A stretch of DNA of 64,000 nt from CAYOHG01 sp964465125 (GCA_964465125.1 CAYXIO010000017.1:5808-69807); one strand, 5' to 3'. Positions 17,298 through 26,112 are shown, counted from the first letter of the stretch. Translations and numbers: made by a program. Notes: generated from the sequence alone by a model not told the origin.

Positions 17298-17343
17298 GGC
17301 CGGCAGGTCGGGTAACACCGGGGGGAACCTGCCGGCCTTTTTT
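17298..17343 (+). terminator. Strong intrinsic terminator
   Basis: A perfect 11-bp stem, GGCCGGCAGGT (17298-17308) and ACCTGCCGGCC (17327-17337), encloses an 18-base loop and is followed at once by six Ts (17338-17343). It lies 487 bases after the last upstream ORF and 126 bases before the UbiA start. It therefore ends a noncoding transcript or acts as an attenuator. Confidence 0.88.
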
Positions 17344-17469
17344 CTTGCCCGGAAACCGCGCTCGCCCGACATCCAGCGCTGCGATCACCGCCATCCCAGC
17401 CCACCGTCTCAGCCAAGTTGACCCGAAAAGCCCACCCTCGGACAATGCTTCCCCGCCCGGGAGGTGAGC

Positions 17470-18414
17470 ATGCCGATCATCCGGCTGCTACGACCGCAGC
17501 AGTGGATCAAGAACGTCTTCGTGTTCGCGGGACCGGTCTTCGGCCGCAAGCTCGGCGAGCCCGGGGTGATCGTGGCCACGCTGCTCGCGTTCGGCTGCCT
17601 GTGCCTGGTCAGCAGCGCCGTGTACGTCATCAACGACATCCGCGACCGCGAGGAAGACCGGCTTCATCCGCGCAAGTGCCGGCGCCCGATCGCGTCCGGC
17701 GAGGTCGGTGTCGGACAAGCCATGGTCGTCGCGCTGCTTCTGCTGCTCGGTGGGCTGGTCGGCGGCTGGCTGCTCGACCGCGGGTTCGGCCTGGTGGCCC
17801 TGGCGTACTTCCTGCTGCAAGTCGGATACACCTTCGGCTTCAAGCAGGCGGTCATTCTCGACGTGATCTCGCTCGGGATCGGGTTTGTCCTGCGCGCGGC
17901 GGCGGGGGCCGTGCTCGTGCACGTGGCCATCTCTCCCTGGCTCGTTCTTTGCACCTTCACGCTCTGTCTGTTCATGGGGTTCAGCAAGCGGCGCTGCGAG
18001 CTGAACGCGCTGCTCGCCGAGGGCGACGTCGGCCGGGCGCGTCGGCATCGCCGAACGCTCTCGCTCTACACGCCCGATCTGCTCAACCACATGACGACGC
18101 TGACCGCCGGCATCGCCGTCGTCAGCTTCTTGCTGTACGCGATTGACTCGCGCACGAAGGCGCAGTTCGGCGACGCGCCCGGGCTGGGCGATTTCGGCTC
18201 GCAGTGTTTGCTCTACACCCTGCCGATCGTCGTCTACGCGATCTTCCGCTTCGCCGTGCTGGTGGAGCATGGCGAGGTGGACGGCCCGACCGAGGTGGTC
18301 CTCAAGGACCGTCCGTTCCAGGTGGCACTGGTGCTGTGGGCCGCGGCGGCGGTGCTGATTGTCTACCGGACCGAGCAACTGCGCTGGTTTGCGCGGGCGA
18401 TCACGGAAGGCTGA
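17470..18414 (+). CDS. UbiA-family prenyltransferase, decaprenyl-phosphate phosphoribosyltransferase-like
   Basis: A 314-residue integral membrane enzyme with about eight to nine hydrophobic helices. The first Asp-rich motif NDIRDREEDRLHP (55-67) and the following RPIASG match the DPPR synthase branch of UbiA enzymes (Rv3806c-like), which transfer phosphoribose from PRPP to decaprenyl phosphate. In mycobacteria this feeds arabinan synthesis; many other bacteria have the gene with unclear purpose. GGGAGG lies 6 bases upstream of the ATG at 17470, so this start is preferred to the GTG two codons earlier. It is convergent with pyrF. Other aromatic prenyltransferases are less likely given the motif. 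Confidence 0.85.
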   Translation: MPIIRLLRPQQWIKNVFVFAGPVFGRKLGEPGVIVATLLAFGCLCLVSSAVYVINDIRDREEDRLHPRKCRRPIASGEVGVGQAMVVALLLLLGGLVGGWLLDRGFGLVALAYFLLQVGYTFGFKQAVILDVISLGIGFVLRAAAGAVLVHVAISPWLVLCTFTLCLFMGFSKRRCELNALLAEGDVGRARRHRRTLSLYTPDLLNHMTTLTAGIAVVSFLLYAIDSRTKAQFGDAPGLGDFGSQCLLYTLPIVVYAIFRFAVLVEHGEVDGPTEVVLKDRPFQVALVLWAAAAVLIVYRTEQLRWFARAITEG

Positions 18415-18471
18415 CGTTCACCTCCGGCGGCCTGAGGCGCGTCGCACAACGGCGGGCCCGCGTTCGGCCCA

Positions 18472-19431
18472 TCAGCCGCGCAGCAAACGACCCACATCCT
18501 GCGTGAAGCGAGCGCACGCATCGCGAATAGCCGCCTGCCAGTCGTCGCCGAAGCGCTGCCGAGCCTCCGCCGATTCAAACGCGAAGAGGACCGAGCGCGA
18601 CGCATTGACGACCGCGCCGCTGCCGTCCGCGCGGAAGCACGGGCGGCACGCTTCAGCCGTCGCGCCCTGCGCCCCATAGCCCGGCACGAGAAAAATCGTC
18701 TCCGGCATCGCCGCGCGCAAGGCTGCGGTCGAGCGCGCGTCCTTCGGCGCGACCACTGCGCCGACGCACGACAGGCCGCACTCGCCGATCGCACCGGGCG
18801 AGCGTCCCCAGGCGCGCACCAGCCCGGCCACGTGCTCGTAGAAGCGGCTCGACTCGCCGAACTCGTGCACCTCATCGGCCCCCGGGTCTGACGGCCGCAC
18901 CAGCACAAACAGCCCGCGCCCGGCCGCAACCGCGGCGTCGACGAACGGCTTCACGGCGTTCACACCGAGATAGCCCGCCAGCGTGACAGCGTCGGGAATG
19001 CGGGCGGGGTCAACGTCCGCGAACGCCGGCGACGCAAGATGACCGCGGGCGTAGAGCTGCGCCGTCGAGCCGATGTCGCCGCGCTTGATGTCGGCGATCA
19101 CCAGCAATCCGCGCCGATGCGCGGATTGAATCAGCCGATAGTACGCCGCAACGCCCCACTCGTAGAACGCCTCGAAGAACGCCGAATTGATCTTCACCGC
19201 GGGCACGAGCCCGGCGACGGCGTCGAGCGCGCCCTCGCAGAACCGCTCGACCGCGTTCACTGCCGCGGCGATGTCGCCGCTCGTCGGCCGCAGGGACTCA
19301 GGCAGGCGTTCGAGGACCGGATCGATCCCGACCACGCCGGGCGTGCCGCACGCACCTATCGCCGCGTGCAGTCGATCGGCGAAGTGGGTCGTTTCGGTGT
19401 CTTGCACGCTGGGTGTGTCGTTCGAGCTCAC
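18472..19431 (-). CDS. pyrF: Orotidine 5'-phosphate decarboxylase, type 2
   Basis: A 319-residue TIM-barrel enzyme of the longer type 2 PyrF subfamily. It decarboxylates OMP to UMP in de novo pyrimidine synthesis. The active-site segment DIKRGDIGSTAQLYA carries the Lys-Asp pair, and CVGAVVAPKDA and FLVPGYGAQGA match the later phosphate-binding loops. The start is GTG at 19431, 7 bases after the stop of the upstream lipoprotein gene. With the amidotransferase at 20129-20707 it forms a three-gene minus-strand run. Confidence 0.95.
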   Translation of the reverse strand: MSSNDTPSVQDTETTHFADRLHAAIGACGTPGVVGIDPVLERLPESLRPTSGDIAAAVNAVERFCEGALDAVAGLVPAVKINSAFFEAFYEWGVAAYYRLIQSAHRRGLLVIADIKRGDIGSTAQLYARGHLASPAFADVDPARIPDAVTLAGYLGVNAVKPFVDAAVAAGRGLFVLVRPSDPGADEVHEFGESSRFYEHVAGLVRAWGRSPGAIGECGLSCVGAVVAPKDARSTAALRAAMPETIFLVPGYGAQGATAEACRPCFRADGSGAVVNASRSVLFAFESAEARQRFGDDWQAAIRDACARFTQDVGRLLRG

Positions 19432-19438
19432 GCGCCGC

Positions 19439-20119
19439 TCACGGTTCGTCGCGCGTCATCGCTGCGGCGGGCTGCCGCGCGAAGCCTTCGCCGATCAGCA
19501 TGCGGAAGCTGTCGGCGACGCCGATCGCGGGGAAGACCGCCGCGTACGCGTGCGCCATCGCGAGGCGCGAGGTCATGTCGATCGAGTACGCCGCTCCGGG
19601 CGGGCTGTGGACGGCGTAGCTGGGCCAGGGCGCGTTCGTCCCGTACAGCGCGCCGCCCCCGGCGCTTGCCGCCGCCGCCGCGGGCCGCGAGTAGCCGCCG
19701 ACGCCGTGCTCCGGGCCGCGCTGCGGATGATAGAAAGCCAGAAAGTCCGGCTCGTCCTGCTGGTCGAGCCCCAGGGCATGTTTCTGCTCCGGCGTCAGCT
19801 CGGGCTCTGTGTACGTCGGTACGATCGGCTCGCGGATCGGCGCGGCCTGGCCGCGCGAATCGACCCCGATGCGGGCCGGCAGCCGCCGCTGCAATCTCGG
19901 AAAGTTCGGCAGTTCCTCGCGGTTCGGCGTCACGCGGGTCGCCGCCGAGCTGGTGAATACCGCGCCGGGCGACGAGGAAGGAGCGGCGGCCGCGTGCGGC
20001 TGCGGCGCTGTCGCGCGCTGTGAGCAGCCGATCGCGGCCAGCGCCGCAACGCCGGCGAGTGCGGCGACCCAGGCAGGCCGCAGTCGACGAGCATGGATCA
20101 GGTCAGAACGCTCGCGCAT
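19439..20119 (-). CDS. Putative lipoprotein of unknown function
   Basis: 226 residues, with a signal peptide (about 10-31) ending in the lipobox LAAIGC. The mature part is rich in Pro, Ala, Ser and Tyr, with a segment TPEQKHALGLDQQDEPDFLAF cut here to its key residues, and no recognisable domain. It sits between the amidotransferase gene (9 bases upstream) and pyrF (7 bases downstream) on the same strand, so it is probably co-transcribed with them, although it is not expected to share their pathway. I cannot name a function. Confidence 0.7.
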   Translation of the reverse strand: MRERSDLIHARRLRPAWVAALAGVAALAAIGCSQRATAPQPHAAAAPSSSPGAVFTSSAATRVTPNREELPNFPRLQRRLPARIGVDSRGQAAPIREPIVPTYTEPELTPEQKHALGLDQQDEPDFLAFYHPQRGPEHGVGGYSRPAAAAASAGGGALYGTNAPWPSYAVHSPPGAAYSIDMTSRLAMAHAYAAVFPAIGVADSFRMLIGEGFARQPAAAMTRDEP

Positions 20120-20128
20120 GCCGTACGC

Positions 20129-20707
20129 CTAACCGATGCCGAGGAAGTTCGCAAGCAACCGCGGCCCTTCGAGCGTCAGGAAGCTCTCCGGGTGAAACTG
20201 CACGCCTTCGACCGGCAGCGACTTGTGCCGAATCGCCATGATCTCGCCGGCGTCATCCTCGCAGACCGCGGAGACCTCGAAATCCGCCGGCAGCGACTCG
20301 CGCTCGACGATCAGCGAGTGATAGCGCGTCGCCTGAAACGGGTTGCTCATGCCGCGGAAGATGCCCTTGCCGTCGTGGCGGATCAGGCTGGTCTTGCCGT
20401 GCACCAGCCGCCCAGCGCGAATGACGTTTCCGCCGTTGGCGAAGGCGATGCACTGGTGCCCGAGACAAACGCCGAGGATCGGGATGCGGCCGCTGAAACG
20501 CTGGATCACTTCCACGCTGATACCGCCCTCGCGCGGTGTGCACGGTCCGGGCGAGATCAGGATATGCGACGGCGCCGCCTGCTCGATCTGATCGAGTGTG
20601 ATTTCGTCGTTGCGGCGGACCTGAAGATCGACTTGCGGATCGAGCCCGCCGATCACCTGCACGAGGTTGTAGGTGAACGAATCATAGTTGTCGATCAACA
20701 GGATCAT
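20129..20707 (-). CDS. pabA: Anthranilate/aminodeoxychorismate synthase glutamine amidotransferase
   Basis: 192 residues, the typical TrpG/PabA size. The class I amidotransferase triad is visible: Cys81 in GVCLGHQ and the His-Glu pair in GVQFHPES near the C-terminus. The start LLIDNYDSFTYNL is diagnostic of this family. It supplies ammonia from glutamine to the TrpE or PabB subunit, for tryptophan or folate synthesis. The partner subunit is not in the window, so TrpG and PabA cannot be separated; many bacteria use one protein for both. The start is the ATG at 20707, and residues upstream in the open frame do not match the family. Confidence 0.92.
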   Translation of the reverse strand: MILLIDNYDSFTYNLVQVIGGLDPQVDLQVRRNDEITLDQIEQAAPSHILISPGPCTPREGGISVEVIQRFSGRIPILGVCLGHQCIAFANGGNVIRAGRLVHGKTSLIRHDGKGIFRGMSNPFQATRYHSLIVERESLPADFEVSAVCEDDAGEIMAIRHKSLPVEGVQFHPESFLTLEGPRLLANFLGIG

Positions 20708-20935
20708 GGCGGCGGATTGTAGCGGCGCGGCTCCGCGAAGTGTTCGGTACCGCGAAGTTCCACTTCGCGCCTCGATCCCCCCGACCGGTGCGGCCGGCTT
20801 CGCGCGGTCGCCGCCCCCGCCGCGGAGTGGGAGCACGTCCAAGGGCGTCATTTCACGACTGGATGATCGCCCGAGGATTCGCTTTTCGATCTTCAAGGCG
20901 TTGGGGGACAGGTTCCGGGCCCGCAGCCTGGGCCG
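20708..20935. repeat. Intergenic hairpin and repeat motif
   Basis: This gap lies between the amidotransferase and enoyl-CoA hydratase genes. It holds a hairpin with arms CGCGAAGT and ACTTCGCG around TCC (20751-20769); its 15-base core CGAAGTTCCACTTCG recurs at 24787-24801. It also contains TTGGGGGACAGGTTCC (20901-20916), a motif I associate with dispersed REP-like intergenic elements in environmental bacteria. No ORF. Confidence 0.6.
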
Positions 20936-21706
20936 TCAGCGCCCGACGAACACCGGCGGGCGCTTCTCTCGAAACGCGCGCATCCCTTCCTTCTGGTCCT
21001 CGGTCGCAAACAACAGGTAAAACAGCTTTCGCTCGTACTCCAGCCCCTCCGAAAGTCCGGTCTCGCTCGCCTTCAGCACCGCCTCCTTCGCCAGCCGCAG
21101 CGCCAGCGGCGCCTTCGTGCAGAGCTCGTTGCAGACGCTGAGCGCTTCGCTGAAGTAGTGCTCCACCGGAACCACCCGGCTGACCAGCCCCATCCGAAAC
21201 GCCTCGTCGGCGCTGATCATGCGGCCGGTCAGGACCAGGTCCATCGCGCGGGCCTTGCCGATCGCGCGCGTCAGGCGCTGCGTGCCCCCGGCCCCGGGCA
21301 TCACGCCGATGTTGATCTCCGGCTGCCCCAGCCGGGCCGTCTCGGACGCGACGATGATGTCGCAGTGCATCATCAGCTCGCAGCCCCCGCCCAGCACATA
21401 GCCGCTGACCGCCGCAACGATGGGCTTCTGTATCCGTTTGATCCGCTCCCAGCGGGCGAACTGGTTGCGCAGGTACATGTCGACCGCGCTGGCATCCGCC
21501 ATGTCGTGGATGTCGGCGCCCGCCGCGAACGCGCGCTCGTCCCCGCTCAGCAGCATGCAGCGAATCTGTGCGTCGGCGTCGAAGCGCTCCAGCGCCTCGA
21601 CCAACTGCACCATCGTCTCCAGGTTCAGCGCGTTGAGCTTGTCCGGACGGTTGATCCGCACGATGCCGACTCCGCCGCGCTGCTCGCTGAGTACCTCGCT
21701 TGACAT
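20936..21706 (-). CDS. Enoyl-CoA hydratase/isomerase (crotonase) family protein
   Basis: A 256-residue crotonase-fold protein. It has the oxyanion-hole segment AGADIHDM, the first catalytic Glu in GGGCELMMHCD and the second in GQPEINIGVMPGAGGTQRL. Both glutamates of classical enoyl-CoA hydratases are kept, so hydration of trans-2-enoyl-CoA in fatty-acid oxidation is the likely reaction. The ATG at 21706 is preferred over an upstream GTG because family similarity begins there. It follows the WecA-like gene by 36 bases on the same strand, with no obvious functional link. Confidence 0.93.
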   Translation of the reverse strand: MSSEVLSEQRGGVGIVRINRPDKLNALNLETMVQLVEALERFDADAQIRCMLLSGDERAFAAGADIHDMADASAVDMYLRNQFARWERIKRIQKPIVAAVSGYVLGGGCELMMHCDIIVASETARLGQPEINIGVMPGAGGTQRLTRAIGKARAMDLVLTGRMISADEAFRMGLVSRVVPVEHYFSEALSVCNELCTKAPLALRLAKEAVLKASETGLSEGLEYERKLFYLLFATEDQKEGMRAFREKRPPVFVGR

Positions 21707-21742
21707 CGCTCGACCGCCTTTCACCCAAAATCGTCGGAAAAC

Positions 21743-22942
21743 TCATGACCCGGCCGGCGCGCGGGGCGATGCGCTGCGGCGTCCCTCCGGCGTGAACATT
21801 CCGGCGCGCCACAGGATTACCGCGATCAGCGCGCAGACGAACAGGTAGATCAGCACCGCCTGGTGAATTCGCAGCCAGATCACCAGCAGGCCGATCAGCG
21901 CGAACCCCAGCGTCAGCCCATAGCAAACGAGCACGGTCTGGCGGACGGTCAGCCCGCGCTGCACGAGCTGGTCGTAAAAGTGACTGCGATCGCCCTCGAA
22001 AATGGAGCGCCCGCTGCGCCAGCGGCGGATCATCGCCAACGCCGTGTCGAAGACGGGCAGGGCGAAGATCATCAGCGCGCCGATGACCCAGCGCGGGTTG
22101 CCCCACTCCGCGAACAGCAGAATCAGAATGCCGCAGTTGTATCCGAGCAGCACGCTGCCGGCGTCGCCCATGAAAATCCGGGCCGGGTTGAAGTTCATCG
22201 GCAGGAAGCCGAGCGTCGCGCCGAGCAGCGCGATGGAGACCACCAGGCGAACGGGGTGGCCGGACTCGTTGGGCTGGTACGAGGCCAGAATCGTCGCCAG
22301 CAAGGCGAAACCCAGCGCGATGATCGCCGTCACGCCCGTGCACAGGCCATCCAGCCCGTCGATCAGGTTGGTGGAGTTGCAGGCGCCCAGCACGATGAAC
22401 ACGCTGAGCGCCAGCGAGACCGGGGTGGACAGCCAGCGTGGCACGATCAGCCAGGCCTCGGTCGTCGGAAACTTCGCGTGCAGCAGTTGAACCACGGAAT
22501 CCACCAGGTTCATGCCGGTTCCGGTCAGCAGCAGGGCCGCCGCGATGATGATCGCCCCGCAGATCAGCCGGAGCTTCGGGGAGATGTTGCGGATGTCGTC
22601 GAGCAGCCCGAGAGCGGACATGGCGATTCCGCCGGCGAGCAGCGGCAGAATCAGCCCGACCGTGACCTGTCCACGAAACAGCGCCAGCAGCACCGCCGCG
22701 CTCCAGCCCAGGCAGATCGCCGTGCCGCCGAGGTATGGAGTCGGGCGGGCGTGCGGCTTCAGAAAGCGGTCGGGCATGTCCATCACGCCGGCGCGCTTGG
22801 CCACCATCGCCGCCAGCGGAGTCGCGAACGCCGTCAGGATGAACGCCAGCACGAACGAAAGCTGGTAGCTCTGGATGATCTCAAGCAGCCATGCCACGGA
22901 ACAGTCCCGCCTCGCCGGCCCGGAACCCCGGCCGGAACTCAT
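21743..22942 (-). CDS. WecA/TagO-like undecaprenyl-phosphate sugar-1-phosphate transferase
   Basis: A polytopic membrane enzyme of about 399 residues with some ten hydrophobic helices. The MraY/WecA signatures are visible: MPDRFLKPHARPTPYLGG, the Asp-bearing NLIDGLDGLCTG, NPARIFMGDAGS, and DRSHFYDQL near the fourth cytoplasmic loop. It would transfer GlcNAc-1-phosphate (or a related sugar phosphate) from UDP to undecaprenyl phosphate, the first step of many surface glycans. The start is uncertain: ATG at 22942 or GTG at 22897, which would begin right before the first helix. It is divergent from the formyltransferase/deacetylase pair. Confidence 0.9.
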   Translation of the reverse strand: MSSGRGSGPARRDCSVAWLLEIIQSYQLSFVLAFILTAFATPLAAMVAKRAGVMDMPDRFLKPHARPTPYLGGTAICLGWSAAVLLALFRGQVTVGLILPLLAGGIAMSALGLLDDIRNISPKLRLICGAIIIAAALLLTGTGMNLVDSVVQLLHAKFPTTEAWLIVPRWLSTPVSLALSVFIVLGACNSTNLIDGLDGLCTGVTAIIALGFALLATILASYQPNESGHPVRLVVSIALLGATLGFLPMNFNPARIFMGDAGSVLLGYNCGILILLFAEWGNPRWVIGALMIFALPVFDTALAMIRRWRSGRSIFEGDRSHFYDQLVQRGLTVRQTVLVCYGLTLGFALIGLLVIWLRIHQAVLIYLFVCALIAVILWRAGMFTPEGRRSASPRAPAGS

Positions 22943-23073
22943 CGTATGGGCCCCAGTGCGGGCTCTCAATGCCCGCGGCCTCGCTCGATCCGAACCCGGA
23001 ACATTGCGACCGGCTTCGAGTTGTTCTATGCTCGCAGCCCCGGCGCGGTTCGCGCCGCGTGCGTGAAACCGCT

Positions 23074-24060
23074 ATGCGCGTCATCCTGATCGGCAGCGTC
23101 AGCTCCAGTTGGCACACCCTGCGCGGGCTGATCCGCGGCGGCGTGGAGGTCGCGGGCGTGCTCGGGCTTGATCCGGCCCACGCCAACGGGGTCAGCGACT
23201 ACCGCGACCTGCGCGCCCTGGCGGTGGAGCACGGAATCCCCTACCAGCCTTTTCAGCGCATCGCCGACCCCGCTGTCTACGATTTTGTTCTGACGCTGCG
23301 CGCCGACCTGCTTTTCGTCGTCGGCCTTTCGCAACTGGCCCCGCGCGGCCTGATCGGCCTCGCCGGCGCCGGCGCGATCGGGTTTCACCCGACGCCGCTG
23401 CCGCGCGGCCGCGGACGTGCGCCCGTCGCCTGGACGATTCTGCTGGACGAGCCGGCCGCCGCAAACCTGTTCTACCTGACCGATGAAGCCGACGCCGGCG
23501 ACATCATCGCGCAGCGCCCCGTGCCGGTGCGCGACGACGACCACGCCCAGGACCTCATCGATCGAACCAACGAGGTGCTCGAAGCCATGGTGTTCGACCT
23601 GGCGCCTGCCCTTCGCGCCGGAACCCTCCCGCGTACGCAGCAGGATGCGACCGCGGCGACCTGGTACGCGCGCCGCACGCCTGAGGATGGGCGAATCGAC
23701 TGGAGCCAGCCGGCGGAGCGCGTTGATCGGCTGGTGCGTGCGGCCTCGCGTCCGTATCCCGGCGCGTTCACCTACGAGCAGGGCCAGAAGGTCGTCGTCT
23801 GGCGGGCACAGCGCTACGAGCGGCACGACCACGTGGGCACGCTCGGACAGGTCGTACGCATCGATGCGCCAGGACTGCTGGTTCAGTGCGGCGAAGGCCT
23901 GCTCTGGCTGACTGAGCTGTCCGACGAGCGCGGCGCGGCGCGACCGGCGTCGTCGTTTCGGGTCGGCCAGCGCTTCGGCTGCGGCCTGCTCGCGCGACTC
24001 GACGCGCTTGAAAGCCGCGTCCGCGATCTCGAACGCCGCCTTCGGCCGCGGGGAGGCTGA
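23074..24060 (+). CDS. Formyltransferase-family protein (Fmt/ArnA N-terminal type)
   Basis: 328 residues. Residues 1-200 are a formyltransferase domain using 10-formyl-tetrahydrofolate; residues 205-310 resemble the Fmt/ArnA C-terminal beta domain. The conserved N-x-H of the active site appears as GFHPTPLPRGRGRAP, so the His is kept and the Asn replaced by Gly, while the catalytic Asp is present in DEADAGDIIAQ. This FHP variant occurs in formyltransferases of polysaccharide loci, to my knowledge. It ends 2 bases before the PIG-L deacetylase ATG, so the two are co-expressed. Sugar N-formylation after deacetylation is a reasonable inference. A true methionyl-tRNA formyltransferase is less likely. 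Confidence 0.85.
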   Translation: MRVILIGSVSSSWHTLRGLIRGGVEVAGVLGLDPAHANGVSDYRDLRALAVEHGIPYQPFQRIADPAVYDFVLTLRADLLFVVGLSQLAPRGLIGLAGAGAIGFHPTPLPRGRGRAPVAWTILLDEPAAANLFYLTDEADAGDIIAQRPVPVRDDDHAQDLIDRTNEVLEAMVFDLAPALRAGTLPRTQQDATAATWYARRTPEDGRIDWSQPAERVDRLVRAASRPYPGAFTYEQGQKVVVWRAQRYERHDHVGTLGQVVRIDAPGLLVQCGEGLLWLTELSDERGAARPASSFRVGQRFGCGLLARLDALESRVRDLERRLRPRGG

Positions 24061-24062
24061 GC

Positions 24063-24740
24063 ATGAACGTGCTGGTCATCGCGCCCCATCCGGATGACGA
24101 AGTGCTCGGCTGCGGCGGGACCCTCCGCCGCATGGTCGACGAGGGGCACGCGGTTCACGTCGCAATCGTAACGCGAGGCTGGGCGCCGCTCTTTCCGGAC
24201 GCGCAGGTGAGCCAGGTTCGCGCGGAAGCGCAGGCGGCGGCGGCTCGGCTGGGCGTTTCCCGTCTGCATTTCCTGGACTTGCCGGTGACGAAGCTGTCGC
24301 ATCTGCCGGAGCACGAGCTGAACGGCGCGCTGCATTCGTTGATCGGCTCAGTCGACCCGCAGTGGGTCTTCTTGCCGTTCCGCAGCGACGTGCACGAGGA
24401 TCATCGCCAGGTGTACGACGCGGCGCTGGTCGCACTGCGCCCGCTGCCGGGCCGGCTGAACGTCGAGCGCATCCTGTGCTACGAGACGCTCTCCGAGACG
24501 CACTGGTACGGGCCGGGCATTGAGCCGCCGTTCGTGCCGCAGGTCTACATCGACATCAGCAGCCAGCTTGCGGCCAAGCTGGACGCGATGCGGCTGTATG
24601 CGTCGCAGCTCCGAAGCGCGCCCAATGCCCGGTCGATCGAATCGCTCGAAGCCTTGGCGCGATTTCGCGGCATGACGGTTCACGCGCCCGCGGCGGAAGC
24701 GTTCGTACTCATCCGTGAGGCGCTGCGGCCCAGGCCGTAA
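24063..24740 (+). CDS. PIG-L/LmbE family deacetylase
   Basis: 225 residues with the zinc site of the PIG-L family: the N-terminal PHPDDE (9-14) and the later HEDH within FRSDVHEDHRQVYDAA. Members remove acetyl groups from N-acetylglucosaminyl lipids, bacillithiol or mycothiol precursors, and sugar intermediates. It begins 2 bases after the formyltransferase stop, so the pair probably acts in sequence on one N-acetylated sugar. The substrate cannot be read from sequence. Confidence 0.92.
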   Translation: MNVLVIAPHPDDEVLGCGGTLRRMVDEGHAVHVAIVTRGWAPLFPDAQVSQVRAEAQAAAARLGVSRLHFLDLPVTKLSHLPEHELNGALHSLIGSVDPQWVFLPFRSDVHEDHRQVYDAALVALRPLPGRLNVERILCYETLSETHWYGPGIEPPFVPQVYIDISSQLAAKLDAMRLYASQLRSAPNARSIESLEALARFRGMTVHAPAAEAFVLIREALRPRP

Positions 24741-24780
24741 TGCCGTCGCGGACGGCCCTGCCGGCACAGTGAAGACGCCG

Positions 24781-24810
24781 GCGCAGCGAAGTTCCACTTC
24801 GTTTCTGCGC
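24781..24810. repeat. Hairpin shared with 20751-20769, between convergent genes
   Basis: Outer arms GCGCAG and CTGCGC enclose the core CGAAGT-TCC-ACTTCG (24787-24801). It lies between the convergent PIG-L and moaA genes and could end transcription from either side, although no T-run follows. The same 15-base core is found at 20753-20767. Confidence 0.6.
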
Positions 24811-24817
24811 GGCGCCT

Positions 24818-25846
24818 CTACCCGCCGCGCGTGTGCATCTCGAGGTGAACATCCCCGCGCAGGCGCTCGATCGGCACGAACGGTCCGCGCTGGGGCGCGT
24901 TCAGGCGCTGCTCGGCGCCGCGGTCGGTGCGTTTCTCCCACGCCGATCGCACTCGCCGCGCAATCTCGTCATCCGGGACCGCGCTGCGAAGCAGGTCGCG
25001 CAGGTTGATCCCGTGCTCGGCATAGAGGCAGAAATAGAGCATGCCGTCGGCGGTCACGCGAAGCCGGTCGCAGGTTCCGCAAAACGGCTGCGTGGTGGAC
25101 GAGATGATCCCGAAAGCCAGCCCGTCCTGAAGCACGAAGCGTGTCGCGGGCGCGTACGGCTCCTGGCGCGGGTGAGTTTCGACCTTGCCGAAGTGCGATT
25201 CGATGCGGGCGAGTATTTCGCGGTGGTCCATCACGTCCGCGTGCGCCCAGCGGGTCGCTCCGCCCACATCCATGTACTCGATGAAGCGAACTTCCGCCTC
25301 GACCGCGCGGGCGAATTCGAGCAGCTCGATGATCTCGTCGTCGTTGAACCCGCGCATCACGACGCTGTTGAGCTTCAACCGCCGAAAGCCCTCCGCCACC
25401 GCGGCGTGAATGCCTTCGAGCACCGCATCGAGCCCGTCGTGGCCGCTGAGGGTCTGAAACCGGTCCGCGCGGAGCGTGTCGAGGCTGATGGTCAGGCGCA
25501 TCAGCCCGGCTTCGGCCAGCGGACGGGCCGCTTCGGCCAGCAGCACGCCGTTGGTCGTCAGCGCGAGGTCGTGCAGGTTTCGTCGCGCCGTGAGATGTCC
25601 GATCACCACCGGCAGGTCTCGTCGCAGCAGCGGCTCGCCGCCGGTCAGTCGAACGTCGGTGACGCCCTCGCCGCTCAGAATCCCGACCAGCCGGTCCATC
25701 TCCTCGAAGGTCAGCAGCCGATCGCGCGGAATCCACTCGTATTCGCGCTCGGGCATGCAATAGCGGCAGCGGAGATTGCAGCGGTCGGTCACCGACAGCC
25801 GCAGGCTGCGCAATGGGCGACCGCAGGCGTCCAGGATGGGCTGCAT
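24818..25846 (-). CDS. moaA: GTP 3',8-cyclase MoaA
   Basis: A 342-residue radical SAM enzyme that makes the first molybdenum-cofactor intermediate from GTP. The N-terminal 4Fe-4S motif CNLRCRYC and the C-terminal cluster motif (CGTCDRLRVTADGMLYFC) are both intact, and the chain ends in the Gly-Gly pair that MoaA needs. The SAM-binding TGGEPLLR is visible. The start is ATG at 25846; the long upstream extension of the open frame is Arg/Pro-rich and not family-like. No other molybdopterin genes occur in the window. It is convergent with the PIG-L gene. Confidence 0.97.
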   Translation of the reverse strand: MQPILDACGRPLRSLRLSVTDRCNLRCRYCMPEREYEWIPRDRLLTFEEMDRLVGILSGEGVTDVRLTGGEPLLRRDLPVVIGHLTARRNLHDLALTTNGVLLAEAARPLAEAGLMRLTISLDTLRADRFQTLSGHDGLDAVLEGIHAAVAEGFRRLKLNSVVMRGFNDDEIIELLEFARAVEAEVRFIEYMDVGGATRWAHADVMDHREILARIESHFGKVETHPRQEPYAPATRFVLQDGLAFGIISSTTQPFCGTCDRLRVTADGMLYFCLYAEHGINLRDLLRSAVPDDEIARRVRSAWEKRTDRGAEQRLNAPQRGPFVPIERLRGDVHLEMHTRGG

Positions 25847-26112
25847 GAGCGCTGTCAACCTCGTGCCCGGAGAAGCATGGGTACCGCCAAACCGGGCTCT
25901 CATTCTATCGACGAAAGCCGGGGCCGGCGACGGCCGGGTTCCACGAAGCTGACCAGGCCGCCGGCGCCTGGCGCGTCGATTGGCGAGCAACAATGTGGCG
26001 ATACCGATATTCTGCTCCCTGCGGAGCCGCGGGCCGGGCTTGCGGCGCGCCGAGCGCATCCGGCGCCCCATGAGGGCCAGTCAGGGTTTCACACGTGAAG
26101 GACGCTGATCCG

